From Fodinicurvata halophila (GTDB lineage Bacteria; Pseudomonadota; Alphaproteobacteria; Kiloniellales; DSM-21159): a stretch of 64,000 nucleotides of DNA. Below the pieces are notes generated by a model. The model did not search any database. It saw only the letters and a program-made list of their open reading frames with translations, and was not told the DNA's origin. The stretch is taken from NCBI RefSeq assembly GCF_042651425.1, contig NZ_JBHSCW010000003.1, positions 558,001 through 622,000 on the forward strand, given 5' to 3'. Both the position numbers and the translations under genes were made by a program. This document shows positions 36,549 through 45,590 of the stretch, one piece after another (the first letter of the stretch is position 1; each line of letters opens with the position of its first letter).

Positions 36549-38852
36549 TCATACCCTTGCCAAGTTATCTGATGCCGGTCCTTCCAGGTGAGGACCGGTA
36601 TTCCTGCCCTGTTCGGGTTTCGGGAGCCGGAGTCTTATAAGCGCACCGCCCCCCTCTCGGTCACTAAGAGCAATCTGTCCGCCATGGTCTTCCATGATCT
36701 TCTTCACGATCGCCAGGCCAAGTCCGGTTCCCCCTTCGCGGCTCGTGACATAGGGTTCCGTCAAGCGCTCGCGCTGGCTTGCGGGCAGGCCTCTCCCATT
36801 GTCCGTGATCCGGATCACCCAGTGTTCGTTCTCTTCTTCCAGGGTGATGCCGATTTCGCCGGATTCGATGTCGGACAGTCCACGCGCTTGCTCTTCCTGC
36901 TGGCGTTCCGAAATGGACTCCGAGCCATTCTTGATCAGGTTGGTCAGAACCTGGCGAAGTTGGGCGGGATCCACCTGACAATCCGCAGCTTCGTCTGGCA
37001 GGTTCGCCGAGATTTCGATGTCGCTGCCGGAAGCCTTGTAGAGATCGACCGCTTCGTTGATCAGCTGTCTGAGGTCGTGCTGCGCCATGGCGGGCGTGGG
37101 CATTCTCGCGAAGGAAGAGAACTCGTCCACCATGTGCCCGATGTCCCCAACCTGCCGCACGATGGTCTCGATACAGGCGTTGAAGGTCTCCGGATCCTCG
37201 TCGATCTGCTTGAGATACTTCCGCTTGAGCCGTTCGGCCGATAGCTGAATCGGGGTCAGCGGGTTCTTGATCTCATGGGCAATTCGGCGCGCCACATCGG
37301 CCCAGGCGGCTTTCCGCTGGGCTGACAGAAGCTCCGAGATATCGTCGAAGGTCACCACGAAACCGATGATATTGTCCTCGTCATGCTCCGCGGCAATGCG
37401 GACCAGGAAGGTGCGGCTGTAGCCATCCCGGCGGGTCAGCGTTACCTGGCGCTCATGAACCTTTCCAGGTTTGCGGGCCGCCAGATCTATAAGGGTGCGC
37501 ACATCCCGAGACAGATTGCTCAATCGACGACCATGCAACTGGTCTTCGCTGAGGGAGAGCAGTTCGCAGGCCGAGCGGTTTGCAACAGTGACGCGGTGGG
37601 AACGGTCGAGACCGATCACGCCCGCCGACACGCCGGACAGGACCGTCTCGATAAACCGCCGGCGGGCCTCTATTTGCCAGTTGGCCTTCAGGAGTTGTTC
37701 CTGCTGATGCTGCAGTTCCGAGGTCATGCGGTTGAAGGCCATGGCCAGCGACCCGACCTCGTCATCCGGATTGAAGCGCTCGACACGGGCGCTCAGGTCC
37801 CCTGCCCCCACCTTGTCGGCAGCCGAGATCAGATGCCCGATCGGCTTGCTGAGCCGGTCCGCGAAGGCCAGCCCGACCCATGCCGCCGCGAGCAGCAGAA
37901 GAATGGCCACAATGAAGAATATCAGGGCAAAGGTGACCAGCAGGCCGGCGCGTTCACCTTCGAGCTGCTCATAGAGCTGAACGGCCGTCGAGGTCTTCTC
38001 CAGGTGCGCCAGGACATCCGGGTCGATCAGTCGTCCGATCAGCAGGTAGGTATCGACAAAGATGTCGAGCTTGACCAGGGCGCGCACCCTGTTGTCGTTC
38101 TCGTCGGTCAGGATGACCGCCCTGTCCTCCCCGGCCCGCTGGAATGCAGATTCAGGGACATCCGGCTTGACCTGGAACAGCGAACCTATGCCGACCTGGG
38201 CCATGATCCGGCCCGAGGGCTGAAAAACCGTGGCTTCTGTCAGGGAGCGTACTGCCGCCTGGTTGGCAACAAACTGGGCGAACTGATTGGAGTCCATGGA
38301 CAGCATGCGCCCTGAGCGATTCAGGTCGCTGGCCATAGCCTGGACATCCGACATGATGTTTCGCTTGTGCTCTTCCTCATAGGCTTGGGCCACCTGGAGC
38401 GACTCCCGGATCGCAGTGCTGACCCGGTCGCTGAACCACGATTGCAGTCCGAACTCGAAGAGCATCACGGCAAAGATCACGATGATCATGCTCGGCAGTA
38501 CGGCCACCAGGGCAAAGAGGCCCACGAGCCGTGAATGCAGACGCGCTCCGGCGGCGGCTCGTCTGCGCTGAACCCAAAGCTGGACCAGACGGCGTATAAT
38601 CAGGACACTGAGAAAAACCAGGAACACTAGGTCCAGGACGAGGAGCAGCAGGATGCTGCGCGGATCCCCCGCTCCCGGCAGGCGTCCGGTCATGGCGGCA
38701 AAGGTCGCTATGCCGCTGAGTACGGCCGCCAGCAACAGCAGGGCGGAAAACTTGCGTTCGAGACCGTAGCGCTGGGACCAGGCCTTGAGCCGCCTGTACA
38801 TGCGCAAGGGCAGTTTGCCGTTTTCAGAAGCCGGGGAATCTGAATCGTCCAT
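36549..38852 (-). CDS. ntrY: Sensor histidine kinase NtrY
   Basis: A 767-residue inner-membrane kinase. Three N-terminal helices (about residues 35-115) precede a periplasmic sensor region to ~310, and a further helix (VTFALIFFIVAILLLLAAAW) follows. HAMP contains ADKVGAGDLSARVE. A PAS domain lies around residues 405-510. HisKA has the acceptor His in DVARRIAHEIKNPLTPI, and HATPase has NLIKNGSESI, DNGRGL and GTGLGLAI. It works with NtrX in nitrogen or redox/envelope sensing. The operon order is ntrB-ntrC-ntrY-ntrX. Confidence 0.96.
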   Translation of the reverse strand: MDDSDSPASENGKLPLRMYRRLKAWSQRYGLERKFSALLLLAAVLSGIATFAAMTGRLPGAGDPRSILLLLVLDLVFLVFLSVLIIRRLVQLWVQRRRAAAGARLHSRLVGLFALVAVLPSMIIVIFAVMLFEFGLQSWFSDRVSTAIRESLQVAQAYEEEHKRNIMSDVQAMASDLNRSGRMLSMDSNQFAQFVANQAAVRSLTEATVFQPSGRIMAQVGIGSLFQVKPDVPESAFQRAGEDRAVILTDENDNRVRALVKLDIFVDTYLLIGRLIDPDVLAHLEKTSTAVQLYEQLEGERAGLLVTFALIFFIVAILLLLAAAWVGLAFADRLSKPIGHLISAADKVGAGDLSARVERFNPDDEVGSLAMAFNRMTSELQHQQEQLLKANWQIEARRRFIETVLSGVSAGVIGLDRSHRVTVANRSACELLSLSEDQLHGRRLSNLSRDVRTLIDLAARKPGKVHERQVTLTRRDGYSRTFLVRIAAEHDEDNIIGFVVTFDDISELLSAQRKAAWADVARRIAHEIKNPLTPIQLSAERLKRKYLKQIDEDPETFNACIETIVRQVGDIGHMVDEFSSFARMPTPAMAQHDLRQLINEAVDLYKASGSDIEISANLPDEAADCQVDPAQLRQVLTNLIKNGSESISERQQEEQARGLSDIESGEIGITLEEENEHWVIRITDNGRGLPASQRERLTEPYVTSREGGTGLGLAIVKKIMEDHGGQIALSDREGGGALIRLRLPKPEQGRNTGPHLEGPASDNLARV

Positions 38853-38913
38853 AGACCATCTCTAAGCCATCATGATAGCCGCCATCAAGCGATTGTTGCC
38901 ATGAAGCAACAGT

Positions 38914-40356
38914 CTATTTAAGGCCCTTGACGATTTCGATCTCCAGTTCGTTGATCTTCTTGCGCAGAGTGTTCCGGTTCAGGCCCAGTACCTGGGCAGC
39001 CTTGATCTGGTTGCCGCGCGTGGCGCCCAGCGTCAATTCTATCAGAGGCTTTTCCACCTCGCGAAGGACGCGGTCATAGAGACCAGAGGCCGGTAGTTCC
39101 TCGGCATGAGCATCGAAGTATTCCTTGAGAACCTGCTCGACGACCCCACCCAGTGACTTTGATGACGCAGTCTGTGTATTTTCGGACACGACCAGTTCGC
39201 TCAATTCCGAGCGAATGATTTCCGCCGTTATGGCTTCCTGGCTATAAAGCGCCATCAGACGGCTGATGAAATTCTCCAATTCCCGGACATTCCCCGGCCA
39301 CTTGTACGACTTGAGCAGATCCATGCCGCTGGCTTCGATCACCTTGGCCGGCAGCCCCTGTTTCTGGGCTTCCTGCATGAAATGACGTATCAGTTCCGGG
39401 ATATCGTCCCTGCGCTCACGCAGGGGAGGCAGGCGAATCGGGACCACATTGAGACGATAGAAGAGGTCATCGCGGAAAAGCCCGCCGCGAACCATTTGGC
39501 GCAGGTCCCGGTGCGTTGCCGCTATGATCCGTACATCGGCCCGAATCGGCGTGCGCCCACCCACAGTCGTGTACTCGCCCTCCTGGAGGACCCGCAGCAG
39601 GCGGGTTTGCGCCTCAAGAGGCATGTCCCCGATTTCGTCCAGGAAGAGCGTACCGCGCGAGGCCTGCTCGAAACGGCCGGCGGACCGGGCGGTCGCCCCG
39701 GTAAAAGCCCCTTTTTCGTGGCCAAAAAGTTCGCTTTCGATCAGTTCACGCGGAATCGCCGCCATATTGACCGGTACGAATGGGCCATGGCTGCGCTTGC
39801 CATAGTCGTGCAGCGCACGCGCCACCAGTTCCTTGCCCGTCCCGGACTCTCCGTAGATCATGGCCGTCAGGTCGGTTCCCATGAGGCGCGCCAGCACGCG
39901 ATAGATTTCCTGCATGGCAGGCGAGCGCCCGATCAGTGGCAGATCCTCCTCCGCTTGGCCGCCCTCTTCAGGCATTACCTTCGAAGCCTGCGGTTCCGTG
40001 AGAGCACGATCGACAACCTGAATGAGTTCGTGCAGGTCGAATGGCTTGGGCAGGTACTCAAAGGCCCCACGCTCCGTAGCCTTGACGGCTGTCAGCAGCG
40101 TCTTGTGCGCACTCATGACGATCACCCGCAAGTCGGGCCTGTGTTTCTTGATGCGAGGGATAAGGTCGAGGCCGTTCTCATCGGGCATGATGACATCGGT
40201 GATCACCAAATCTCCGTCACCCGCCTCGATCCACTGCCACAGGGTCGCCGCCGTTCCGGTCGTACGTACTTCATAGCCTTCGCGCCCCAGCGCCTGGGTA
40301 ATCACGGTGCGGATGGCACGATCATCGTCCGCGACCAATATGGTTGCCTTGGTCAT
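38914..40356 (-). CDS. ntrC: Nitrogen regulator NtrC (sigma54 activator)
   Basis: A 480-residue enhancer-binding protein. The receiver acceptor Asp is in DLVITDVIMPDENGL. The AAA+ domain carries GESGTGKELVARALH, the sigma54-contacting GAFTGA in HEKGAFTGATARS, and GTLFLDEIGDMPLEAQ. A Fis-type helix-turn-helix ends the protein (GLNRNTLRKKINEL). The start is the ATG at 40356 with GTGAGGCAGCG before it, rather than the ATG seven codons earlier inside the end of ntrB. It activates glnA/amt-type promoters. Confidence 0.97.
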   Translation of the reverse strand: MTKATILVADDDRAIRTVITQALGREGYEVRTTGTAATLWQWIEAGDGDLVITDVIMPDENGLDLIPRIKKHRPDLRVIVMSAHKTLLTAVKATERGAFEYLPKPFDLHELIQVVDRALTEPQASKVMPEEGGQAEEDLPLIGRSPAMQEIYRVLARLMGTDLTAMIYGESGTGKELVARALHDYGKRSHGPFVPVNMAAIPRELIESELFGHEKGAFTGATARSAGRFEQASRGTLFLDEIGDMPLEAQTRLLRVLQEGEYTTVGGRTPIRADVRIIAATHRDLRQMVRGGLFRDDLFYRLNVVPIRLPPLRERRDDIPELIRHFMQEAQKQGLPAKVIEASGMDLLKSYKWPGNVRELENFISRLMALYSQEAITAEIIRSELSELVVSENTQTASSKSLGGVVEQVLKEYFDAHAEELPASGLYDRVLREVEKPLIELTLGATRGNQIKAAQVLGLNRNTLRKKINELEIEIVKGLK

Positions 40357-40363
40357 CGCTGCC

Positions 40364-41479
40364 TCACCCGCGTTCATCAGCCATGGGCAGCATCAAGCGG
40401 AACAGGGTCCTGCGTGGTTCACTGTCCACCTCGATCATACCACCGTGGTCATCGACAATCTTGGCAACCAGGGCCAGTCCCAACCCCTTGCCATCCGGCT
40501 TGCTGGTGACGAATGGATCGAACAGACTGGATTTCATCTCTTCGGAAATACCGGGGCCATTATCCTGAATTCCCACCATGAGCGGCAGGTCGACACGAGC
40601 TCCGCCTCCGGGAACCGCCAAGCGGACGCCCTGTTGGTAACCGGTGCGCAACTGCACCTCGGGGGCGCGACCGTCCGCGGCCTCGGCCGCATTCTTGACA
40701 AGGTTCAAAAGCGCCTGGATCAAGAGGTCGCGATTGCCGAGAACCTCGGGCAAGGAGGGATCGTAGTTTTCCACGAAGCGGACATTCTTCGCGAATCCAT
40801 TCTCCGCCAGACGACGGACGTGTCCGAGCACCTCGTGAATATTGACCGGTTTGCGCTCAATGGGTTGCTGGCTGGAAAACATCTCCATGCGATCAACCAA
40901 CCCTACGATGCGATCAGATTCCTCGCAGATCAGCCGGGTGAGCTCCCGGTCCTGTTCGGCAACCGAACTTTCCAGCAATTGCGCGGCCCCGCGTATACCC
41001 GAGAGCGGATTCTTGACTTCATGAGCCAGCATGGCCGCCATGGCTGTCACCGACCGTGCCGCATTGCGATGAACCAACTGGTCTTCCATGCGACGGGCCA
41101 TGGAACGCACGGACAGGCAGATCGCTATGGTGTCGGCCTCTTCGGGAATCGGCGAAACCTCGGCCGCCACGAGATGTGACCCAATCTTGGGGGATTCCAG
41201 CGTGATGTCCGACTCGGAAATGCTGTAACCCTTGCGACGCACCTGCTCCACAAGAGTCAGCAACGGATTGTCAGAAGGCAGGACCGACGTGATCTCGCGG
41301 CCCGTCAACGTGGCTGCAGACGCCGCGAACAATTGCTCCGCAGCCAGGTTGAGACTGGCAAAGCGATTGTTCTCGTCAAGCACGAAAACCGGCAACGCCA
41401 GAGCGCCCAGAACGGATCCGGGATCGATCTTGCGCGCCTTGTCTTCTGTCCTGTCGCTGTCTTCAGGAGTCTGCGTCAT
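40364..41479 (-). CDS. ntrB: Nitrogen-regulation sensor kinase NtrB
   Basis: A 371-residue cytosolic kinase/phosphatase that phosphorylates NtrC under nitrogen limitation, controlled by PII. An N-terminal PAS domain (residues ~25-130) precedes HisKA with acceptor His in AAMLAHEVKNPLSGIRGAAQLLE. HATPase has NLVKNAAEAA, DNGPGI and GKGLGLALV. There are no membrane helices. It begins at the last base of dusB's stop and runs into ntrC. Confidence 0.96.
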   Translation of the reverse strand: MTQTPEDSDRTEDKARKIDPGSVLGALALPVFVLDENNRFASLNLAAEQLFAASAATLTGREITSVLPSDNPLLTLVEQVRRKGYSISESDITLESPKIGSHLVAAEVSPIPEEADTIAICLSVRSMARRMEDQLVHRNAARSVTAMAAMLAHEVKNPLSGIRGAAQLLESSVAEQDRELTRLICEESDRIVGLVDRMEMFSSQQPIERKPVNIHEVLGHVRRLAENGFAKNVRFVENYDPSLPEVLGNRDLLIQALLNLVKNAAEAADGRAPEVQLRTGYQQGVRLAVPGGGARVDLPLMVGIQDNGPGISEEMKSSLFDPFVTSKPDGKGLGLALVAKIVDDHGGMIEVDSEPRRTLFRLMLPMADERG

Positions 41480-42465
41480 CAGGCGGCCGCTACCTCCGCA
41501 TTCTCGGCAAAGACACGACGGATTTCCGTCTGCACATCTTCAGGTTTGGCAATCTTGTTGATCCGCTCTCGAAAGGCATTTGCGCCCCTCAGTCCGTGGA
41601 GCGACCAGGCGATATGCTTGCGGGCGATACGCACACCCTGCTCACGGCCATAGTGGGAAAGCAGCGAATCGTAATGCTGAAGCAGGCAGGCGCATCGCTC
41701 CTCCAGGCAAGGCTCCGGAGAAAGCGCCCCCGTTCGCAGGTAATCCTGAATCCGGCGGATCAACCAGGGACGCCCGCAGGTCGCGCGCCCCACCATGACC
41801 CCTTGGGCCCCGGATTTCTGCAGGGCCATGCGTGCATCTTCCGGCGTGGCTATGTCTCCGTTCACCACGACAGGCAAGCTGGTCGAGGCCACCACCTCAG
41901 CAACCGCCTGCCAGTTGGCAGAACCATTGTAGAGCTGACAGCGTGTGCGGCCATGTACCGTAATCAGCTTGATCCCGCTGTCCTCGGCAATGCGAGCCAA
42001 GCGCGGGGCATTGCGGTTTTCATCGTCCCATCCCAAACGCATCTTCAGGGTTACTGGAACGTCCACGGCCCGCACTACGGCCGAGAGGATATCTCCTGCC
42101 AGCTTTTCGTCCCGCATCAGGGCAGAACCGGCCAGTTTGTTGACGACCTTCTTCACCGGACAACCGAAATTGATATCGATCAGAGCCGCCCCGCGATCCT
42201 GGTTCAGGCGTGCCGCTTCGGCCATGACTTCCGGATCGCACCCAGCCAGCTGAACGGCCATGGGGGATTCCTCATCGCACCCCGTGGCCATCTTCATCGA
42301 TTGCCGGGTCTGGCGAATCATTGCTTCGCTGGCGATCATCTCCGAGAAGACCAGTCCGCAGCCCCACTGGCGCACCAAGCGCCGAAACGGCTGATCCGAA
42401 ATACCGGACATCGGAGCCAGGAAGACAGGGTCCTCGATGGTGATATTGGCGATGGAAATGCTCAT
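41479..42465 (-). CDS. dusB: tRNA-dihydrouridine synthase DusB (NifR3)
   Basis: A 328-residue FMN TIM-barrel enzyme reducing uridines in the tRNA D-loop. Motifs are FLAPMSGISDQPFRRL, the catalytic Cys in DINFGCPVKKVVNKLAGSAL, KMRLGWD, ITVHGRTR and GVMVGRATCGRPWLI. dusB-ntrBC linkage is the classical nifR3-ntrBC arrangement. A perfect hairpin sits between its ribosome site and start codon (described separately). Confidence 0.96.
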   Translation of the reverse strand: MSISIANITIEDPVFLAPMSGISDQPFRRLVRQWGCGLVFSEMIASEAMIRQTRQSMKMATGCDEESPMAVQLAGCDPEVMAEAARLNQDRGAALIDINFGCPVKKVVNKLAGSALMRDEKLAGDILSAVVRAVDVPVTLKMRLGWDDENRNAPRLARIAEDSGIKLITVHGRTRCQLYNGSANWQAVAEVVASTSLPVVVNGDIATPEDARMALQKSGAQGVMVGRATCGRPWLIRRIQDYLRTGALSPEPCLEERCACLLQHYDSLLSHYGREQGVRIARKHIAWSLHGLRGANAFRERINKIAKPEDVQTEIRRVFAENAEVAAA

Positions 42466-42468
42466 TGC

Positions 42469-42493
42469 TTAGGCAATATTCCCCGATGCCTAA
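42469..42493 (-). repeat. Hairpin TTAGGCA/TGCCTAA enclosing the dusB ribosome site
   Basis: A perfect 7-bp inverted repeat with an 11-base loop, three bases before the dusB ATG. The loop reads TCGGGGAATAT, so the only purine-rich ribosome-binding stretch is displayed in the loop. Structure-dependent translation of the dusB-ntrB mRNA is a reasonable inference. Confidence 0.5.
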
Positions 42494-42560
42494 TTTGTAA
42501 GCGGATTGATAAGCATTGCTCGGCTTCTTGTACAGGTGAAACTGTCAACATGGGGACAGC

Positions 42561-43364
42561 TCAGGAAAGCAGGACACCACTGACGAACTTCACTCCGGGA
42601 TAAGCCAACGTCAATAAAAGGTAGCCCAAGAGGACCCAGCGGCCGGCTCGCTGCCCCCTGAGGCTGCTGTGTCTCTGTAAATGGATGACCACAGCGATCA
42701 GGGCAAAGGCCGCTAGCGAGAACAGCGTCTTGTGATTGGAATCCAGAAGGTACCCATTCCGGAAGTACTGCAGGGCCATACCACTCAGGATACTGATGCC
42801 AAGCACGACCTCACCGGCCAACAGCAGGCTTCTCTCCAGTCTCTCGCCGTCCGCCAGCGCCGGCAGCCGTTCAGAGAGATACCCTATCTGTTTTTTCTTG
42901 AGTGCTGTTTCCTGCAAGAGGACGCTCACGGCGGCAACAGCAGCCAGGGTGGCAAAGGCATAGGCAACCAGCGCGCCGGAGATGTGAACCAGCAGCCAGC
43001 TCTCGATCGTTGTTGGAGCAACAGCGCTTCCCTCGGTGTGCGTGATGAGAAGGGCAATGGCGGCGAGGCCGAGCAGATAAGGCAACAGAAGGACAGAAAG
43101 GCGCCTGGACTCTTCTCGCGCCAGGCTCAGCAGAAAGAAGACCAGAAGACTCGACGCAACCGAAACCCAGAGAGTAAAAGAAAATCCGCTGTCCCAGCCA
43201 TCCGCGACACGAAAGACTAGGTAGGATGCCACGCCACCGAAGGCGACCAGCAACAGGAGGTGGAACAACAGGTCGCTCCCCCCCTCTCGTCGCCGGCATG
43301 ACTGGACGGCTGCCGGCAAGAGAGACAGGAATGCAACTGAGGAAATCAGGGAGAGGCTCGACAT
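42561..43364 (-). CDS. CcsA/HemX-like cytochrome c assembly-type membrane protein (YpjD type)
   Basis: A 267-residue protein with about eight hydrophobic helices. The middle segment SWLLVHISGALVAYAFATLAAVAAVSVLL, with its conserved His (split: LLVHISGALVAYAFATLA), resembles the CcsA/HemX cytochrome c assembly domain. GMALQYFRNGYLLDSNHKT carries a second His toward the C-terminus. The full WWD haem-handling motif of CcmC/CcmF is not seen, so a YpjD-like role is more likely. It is divergent from ispDF and upstream of dusB on the same strand. Confidence 0.78.
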   Translation of the reverse strand: MSSLSLISSVAFLSLLPAAVQSCRRREGGSDLLFHLLLLVAFGGVASYLVFRVADGWDSGFSFTLWVSVASSLLVFFLLSLAREESRRLSVLLLPYLLGLAAIALLITHTEGSAVAPTTIESWLLVHISGALVAYAFATLAAVAAVSVLLQETALKKKQIGYLSERLPALADGERLERSLLLAGEVVLGISILSGMALQYFRNGYLLDSNHKTLFSLAAFALIAVVIHLQRHSSLRGQRAGRWVLLGYLLLTLAYPGVKFVSGVLLS

Positions 43365-43443
43365 GACCAGAATACATACATCATCTGACCGGCATTATGA
43401 CAGCCTGCAAACTGCCCCGCAGACAAGAACTGGATAACCGGAC

Positions 43444-44604
43444 ATGCCCTCTGTTGTCGCCCTCGTTGTCGCAGCAGGCCGCGGCGAGCGGCTTTCCTCC
43501 GAAAGACCGAAACAATACCTGCCCCTGGGCGAACGCATGCTGCTGGCGCACAGCCTGCGCCGCTTTACGGAACATCCTGGCATCGATCACGTCCAGGTGG
43601 TTATCGATCCCTCGGATAGTGCACTGTATGAAAAGGCAGTGCAGGGGTTTGACCTGCTTCCATTTGTTGCCGGAGGCGAAACTCGCCAGGGCTCCGTACG
43701 CGCAGGCCTTGAAGCCCTCACCCACTTCCATCCGGATATCGTGCTCATACATGATGCGGCACGCCCCTTCGTTTCCAGTAACCTGATCGATCGGGTCCTG
43801 GACGGACTGGCACATACGGCGGGATGCATCCCTGTCGTGCCGATCACCGATACGCTCAAGCGGCTCTCGGCGAGACAAGAGGTGACCTCGGGGCCCGATC
43901 GCAACGGCCTTTCCGCGGCACAAACTCCTCAAGGGTTTCGTTTCGCGAGTATCCTGAATGCGCACCGCACGTGCGGAAACGACAGTTTGACCGATGATGC
44001 GGCTGTAGCCGAAACCGCGGGCCTGCCGGTGGCAGCTGTGGCGGGAGATCCGTACAATTTCAAGATTACGAGCAGGGACGACATGACACGAGCGGAAGCG
44101 ATGATCCTGCCCCCCATGGAAACCCGGACAGGTTTCGGCTTCGATGTCCATCGGTTCGCACCTGGCCACAGTGTCACGCTTTGCGGCTGTTCCATTCCGC
44201 ACAACGCCCAACTCTCGGGGTATTCCGACGCAGATGTCGGCCTGCATGCTTTGACGGATGCTCTCCTCGGTGCCTTGGGCGACGGGGACATCGGAACCCA
44301 CTTTCCACCCGGCGACCCGCAGTGGCGGGATGCGGCATCGCATCAATTCCTGGAGGAAGCCCATCGGCGTGTGAAAGAGCGCGGCGGACGCTTGATCAAC
44401 CTGGACCTGACCCTCATCTGTGAAGCTCCCAAAATCGGCCCTTACAGGGGCCAGATGATCGCCCGTCTGGCACGGATACTCGATATCCCGGAAGCACGTA
44501 TCAGCATCAAGGCAACGACAACCGACAAACTGGGTTTCACCGGCCGCGACGAAGGCATCGCCGCCCAGGCCATTGCCACCATGACCCTGCCCGTGAATTC
44601 ATGA
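43444..44604 (+). CDS. ispDF: Bifunctional MEP cytidylyltransferase / MECDP synthase
   Basis: A 386-residue fusion covering two non-consecutive steps of the MEP isoprenoid pathway. The N-terminal IspD half (~1-225) has VVAAGRGERLSSERPKQYLPLG and LIHDAARPFVSS. The C-terminal IspF half (~230-386) has GFGFDVHRF (metal ligands), LSGYSDADVGLHALTDALLGALGDGDIGTHFPP and KATTTDKLGFTGR. The fusion is common in Alphaproteobacteria. The ATGA overlap with pgpA marks an operon with pgpA-pncC-CPBP. Confidence 0.97.
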   Translation: MPSVVALVVAAGRGERLSSERPKQYLPLGERMLLAHSLRRFTEHPGIDHVQVVIDPSDSALYEKAVQGFDLLPFVAGGETRQGSVRAGLEALTHFHPDIVLIHDAARPFVSSNLIDRVLDGLAHTAGCIPVVPITDTLKRLSARQEVTSGPDRNGLSAAQTPQGFRFASILNAHRTCGNDSLTDDAAVAETAGLPVAAVAGDPYNFKITSRDDMTRAEAMILPPMETRTGFGFDVHRFAPGHSVTLCGCSIPHNAQLSGYSDADVGLHALTDALLGALGDGDIGTHFPPGDPQWRDAASHQFLEEAHRRVKERGGRLINLDLTLICEAPKIGPYRGQMIARLARILDIPEARISIKATTTDKLGFTGRDEGIAAQAIATMTLPVNS

Positions 44605-45089
44605 AAGATGTGACGCCATCGCAAAACAGCTCAAAGGCCCGACTGGCGCACTGGCTGGCCCTTTGGTTCGGCAGCGGGCTGATTCGCCCAGCCCCCGGAA
44701 CCTGGGGGTCTCTGGCGGCCCTGCCTCCTGCTGCTGCCCTCGCGTGGCTGTTTGGATGGCCAGGCCTTCTGGTGGGAATCGCTGTACTGTTTCCCGTCGG
44801 CCTCTGGGCAATCGGGAGCTACATGCAGGCTGCCGGTGAGCACGATCCGAAGGAAGTGGTTATCGACGAGGTGGCCGGACAATGGCTTGCTCTCTTGCCC
44901 GTCGCCACTCTATGGGAACTCTATCCGGCAGCTTTTCTGTTGTTCCGCTTCTTCGACATCGTCAAGCCCTGGCCGGCAAGTTGGGCCGACCGCCGGTTGG
45001 CGGGTCCCCTGGGCGTCATGATGGATGACCTCTTCGCAGGGGGCTACAGCCTTATCATCTGTCTGGGCATCACACTGCTTTTGGGATAA
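44601..45089 (+). CDS. pgpA: Phosphatidylglycerophosphatase A
   Basis: A 162-residue inner-membrane phosphatase that removes phosphate from phosphatidylglycerol phosphate. It has GSGLIRPAPGTWGSLAALP near the N-terminus, the acidic motif DPKEVVIDEVAGQWLAL with the conserved EVAGQ, and RFFDIVKPWPASWADRR, then DDLFAGGYS. All are PgpA signatures. It overlaps ispDF by four bases; pncC follows after six bases. Confidence 0.95.
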   Translation: MKDVTPSQNSSKARLAHWLALWFGSGLIRPAPGTWGSLAALPPAAALAWLFGWPGLLVGIAVLFPVGLWAIGSYMQAAGEHDPKEVVIDEVAGQWLALLPVATLWELYPAAFLLFRFFDIVKPWPASWADRRLAGPLGVMMDDLFAGGYSLIICLGITLLLG

Positions 45090-45095
45090 TCATCC

Positions 45096-45590
45096 ATGTT
45101 CAACAACGATCTGATGAAGGCTGCGGCCGAGCTTCTCGAGCACTGTCGTGGTCGATCGATTCGACTTGCCACCGCCGAATCCTGTACGGGCGGTCTGCTC
45201 GGCGGTCTTCTCACAGAAGCGGCCGGAGCTTCGGACGTCATTGATTGCGGTTTCATTGTCTATTCCGATCAGGCCAAGACAGAGCTGCTGGACGTCTCTT
45301 CCGAACTGCTGGAGAGACATGGCGCTGTCAGCAGCGAAACGGCTATAGCAATGGCTGAGGGTGCGCTTGCGCGCTGTCCGGATGCCCAGATCGCACTGTC
45401 CATTACCGGTGTGGCGGGACCAGGGGGCGGCAGTCCCGACAAGCCTGTGGGCCTCGTGCACTTCGCACTCGCCCAAAATGGGACGAGGTCCGAAGCAGAG
45501 CATGAGATCTTTTCCGGAGATCGCCATTCGGTTCGCCAGTCCAGCTTGAAGAAGGCCCTGAGCATGATGCAGGCGGCTGTTCTCAGATGA
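45096..45590 (+). CDS. pncC: Nicotinamide-nucleotide amidohydrolase PncC (CinA C-terminal family)
   Basis: A 164-residue stand-alone CinA C-terminal domain that deamidates NMN to NaMN in pyridine nucleotide recycling. Motifs are ATAESCTGGLLGGLLTEAAGASDV (split at ESCTGGLLGG), GFIVYSDQAKTELL and SITGVAGPGGGSPDKPVGLVH. The N-terminal molybdopterin-binding half of full CinA is absent. It overlaps the next gene by four bases (ATGA). Confidence 0.95.
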   Translation: MFNNDLMKAAAELLEHCRGRSIRLATAESCTGGLLGGLLTEAAGASDVIDCGFIVYSDQAKTELLDVSSELLERHGAVSSETAIAMAEGALARCPDAQIALSITGVAGPGGGSPDKPVGLVHFALAQNGTRSEAEHEIFSGDRHSVRQSSLKKALSMMQAAVLR

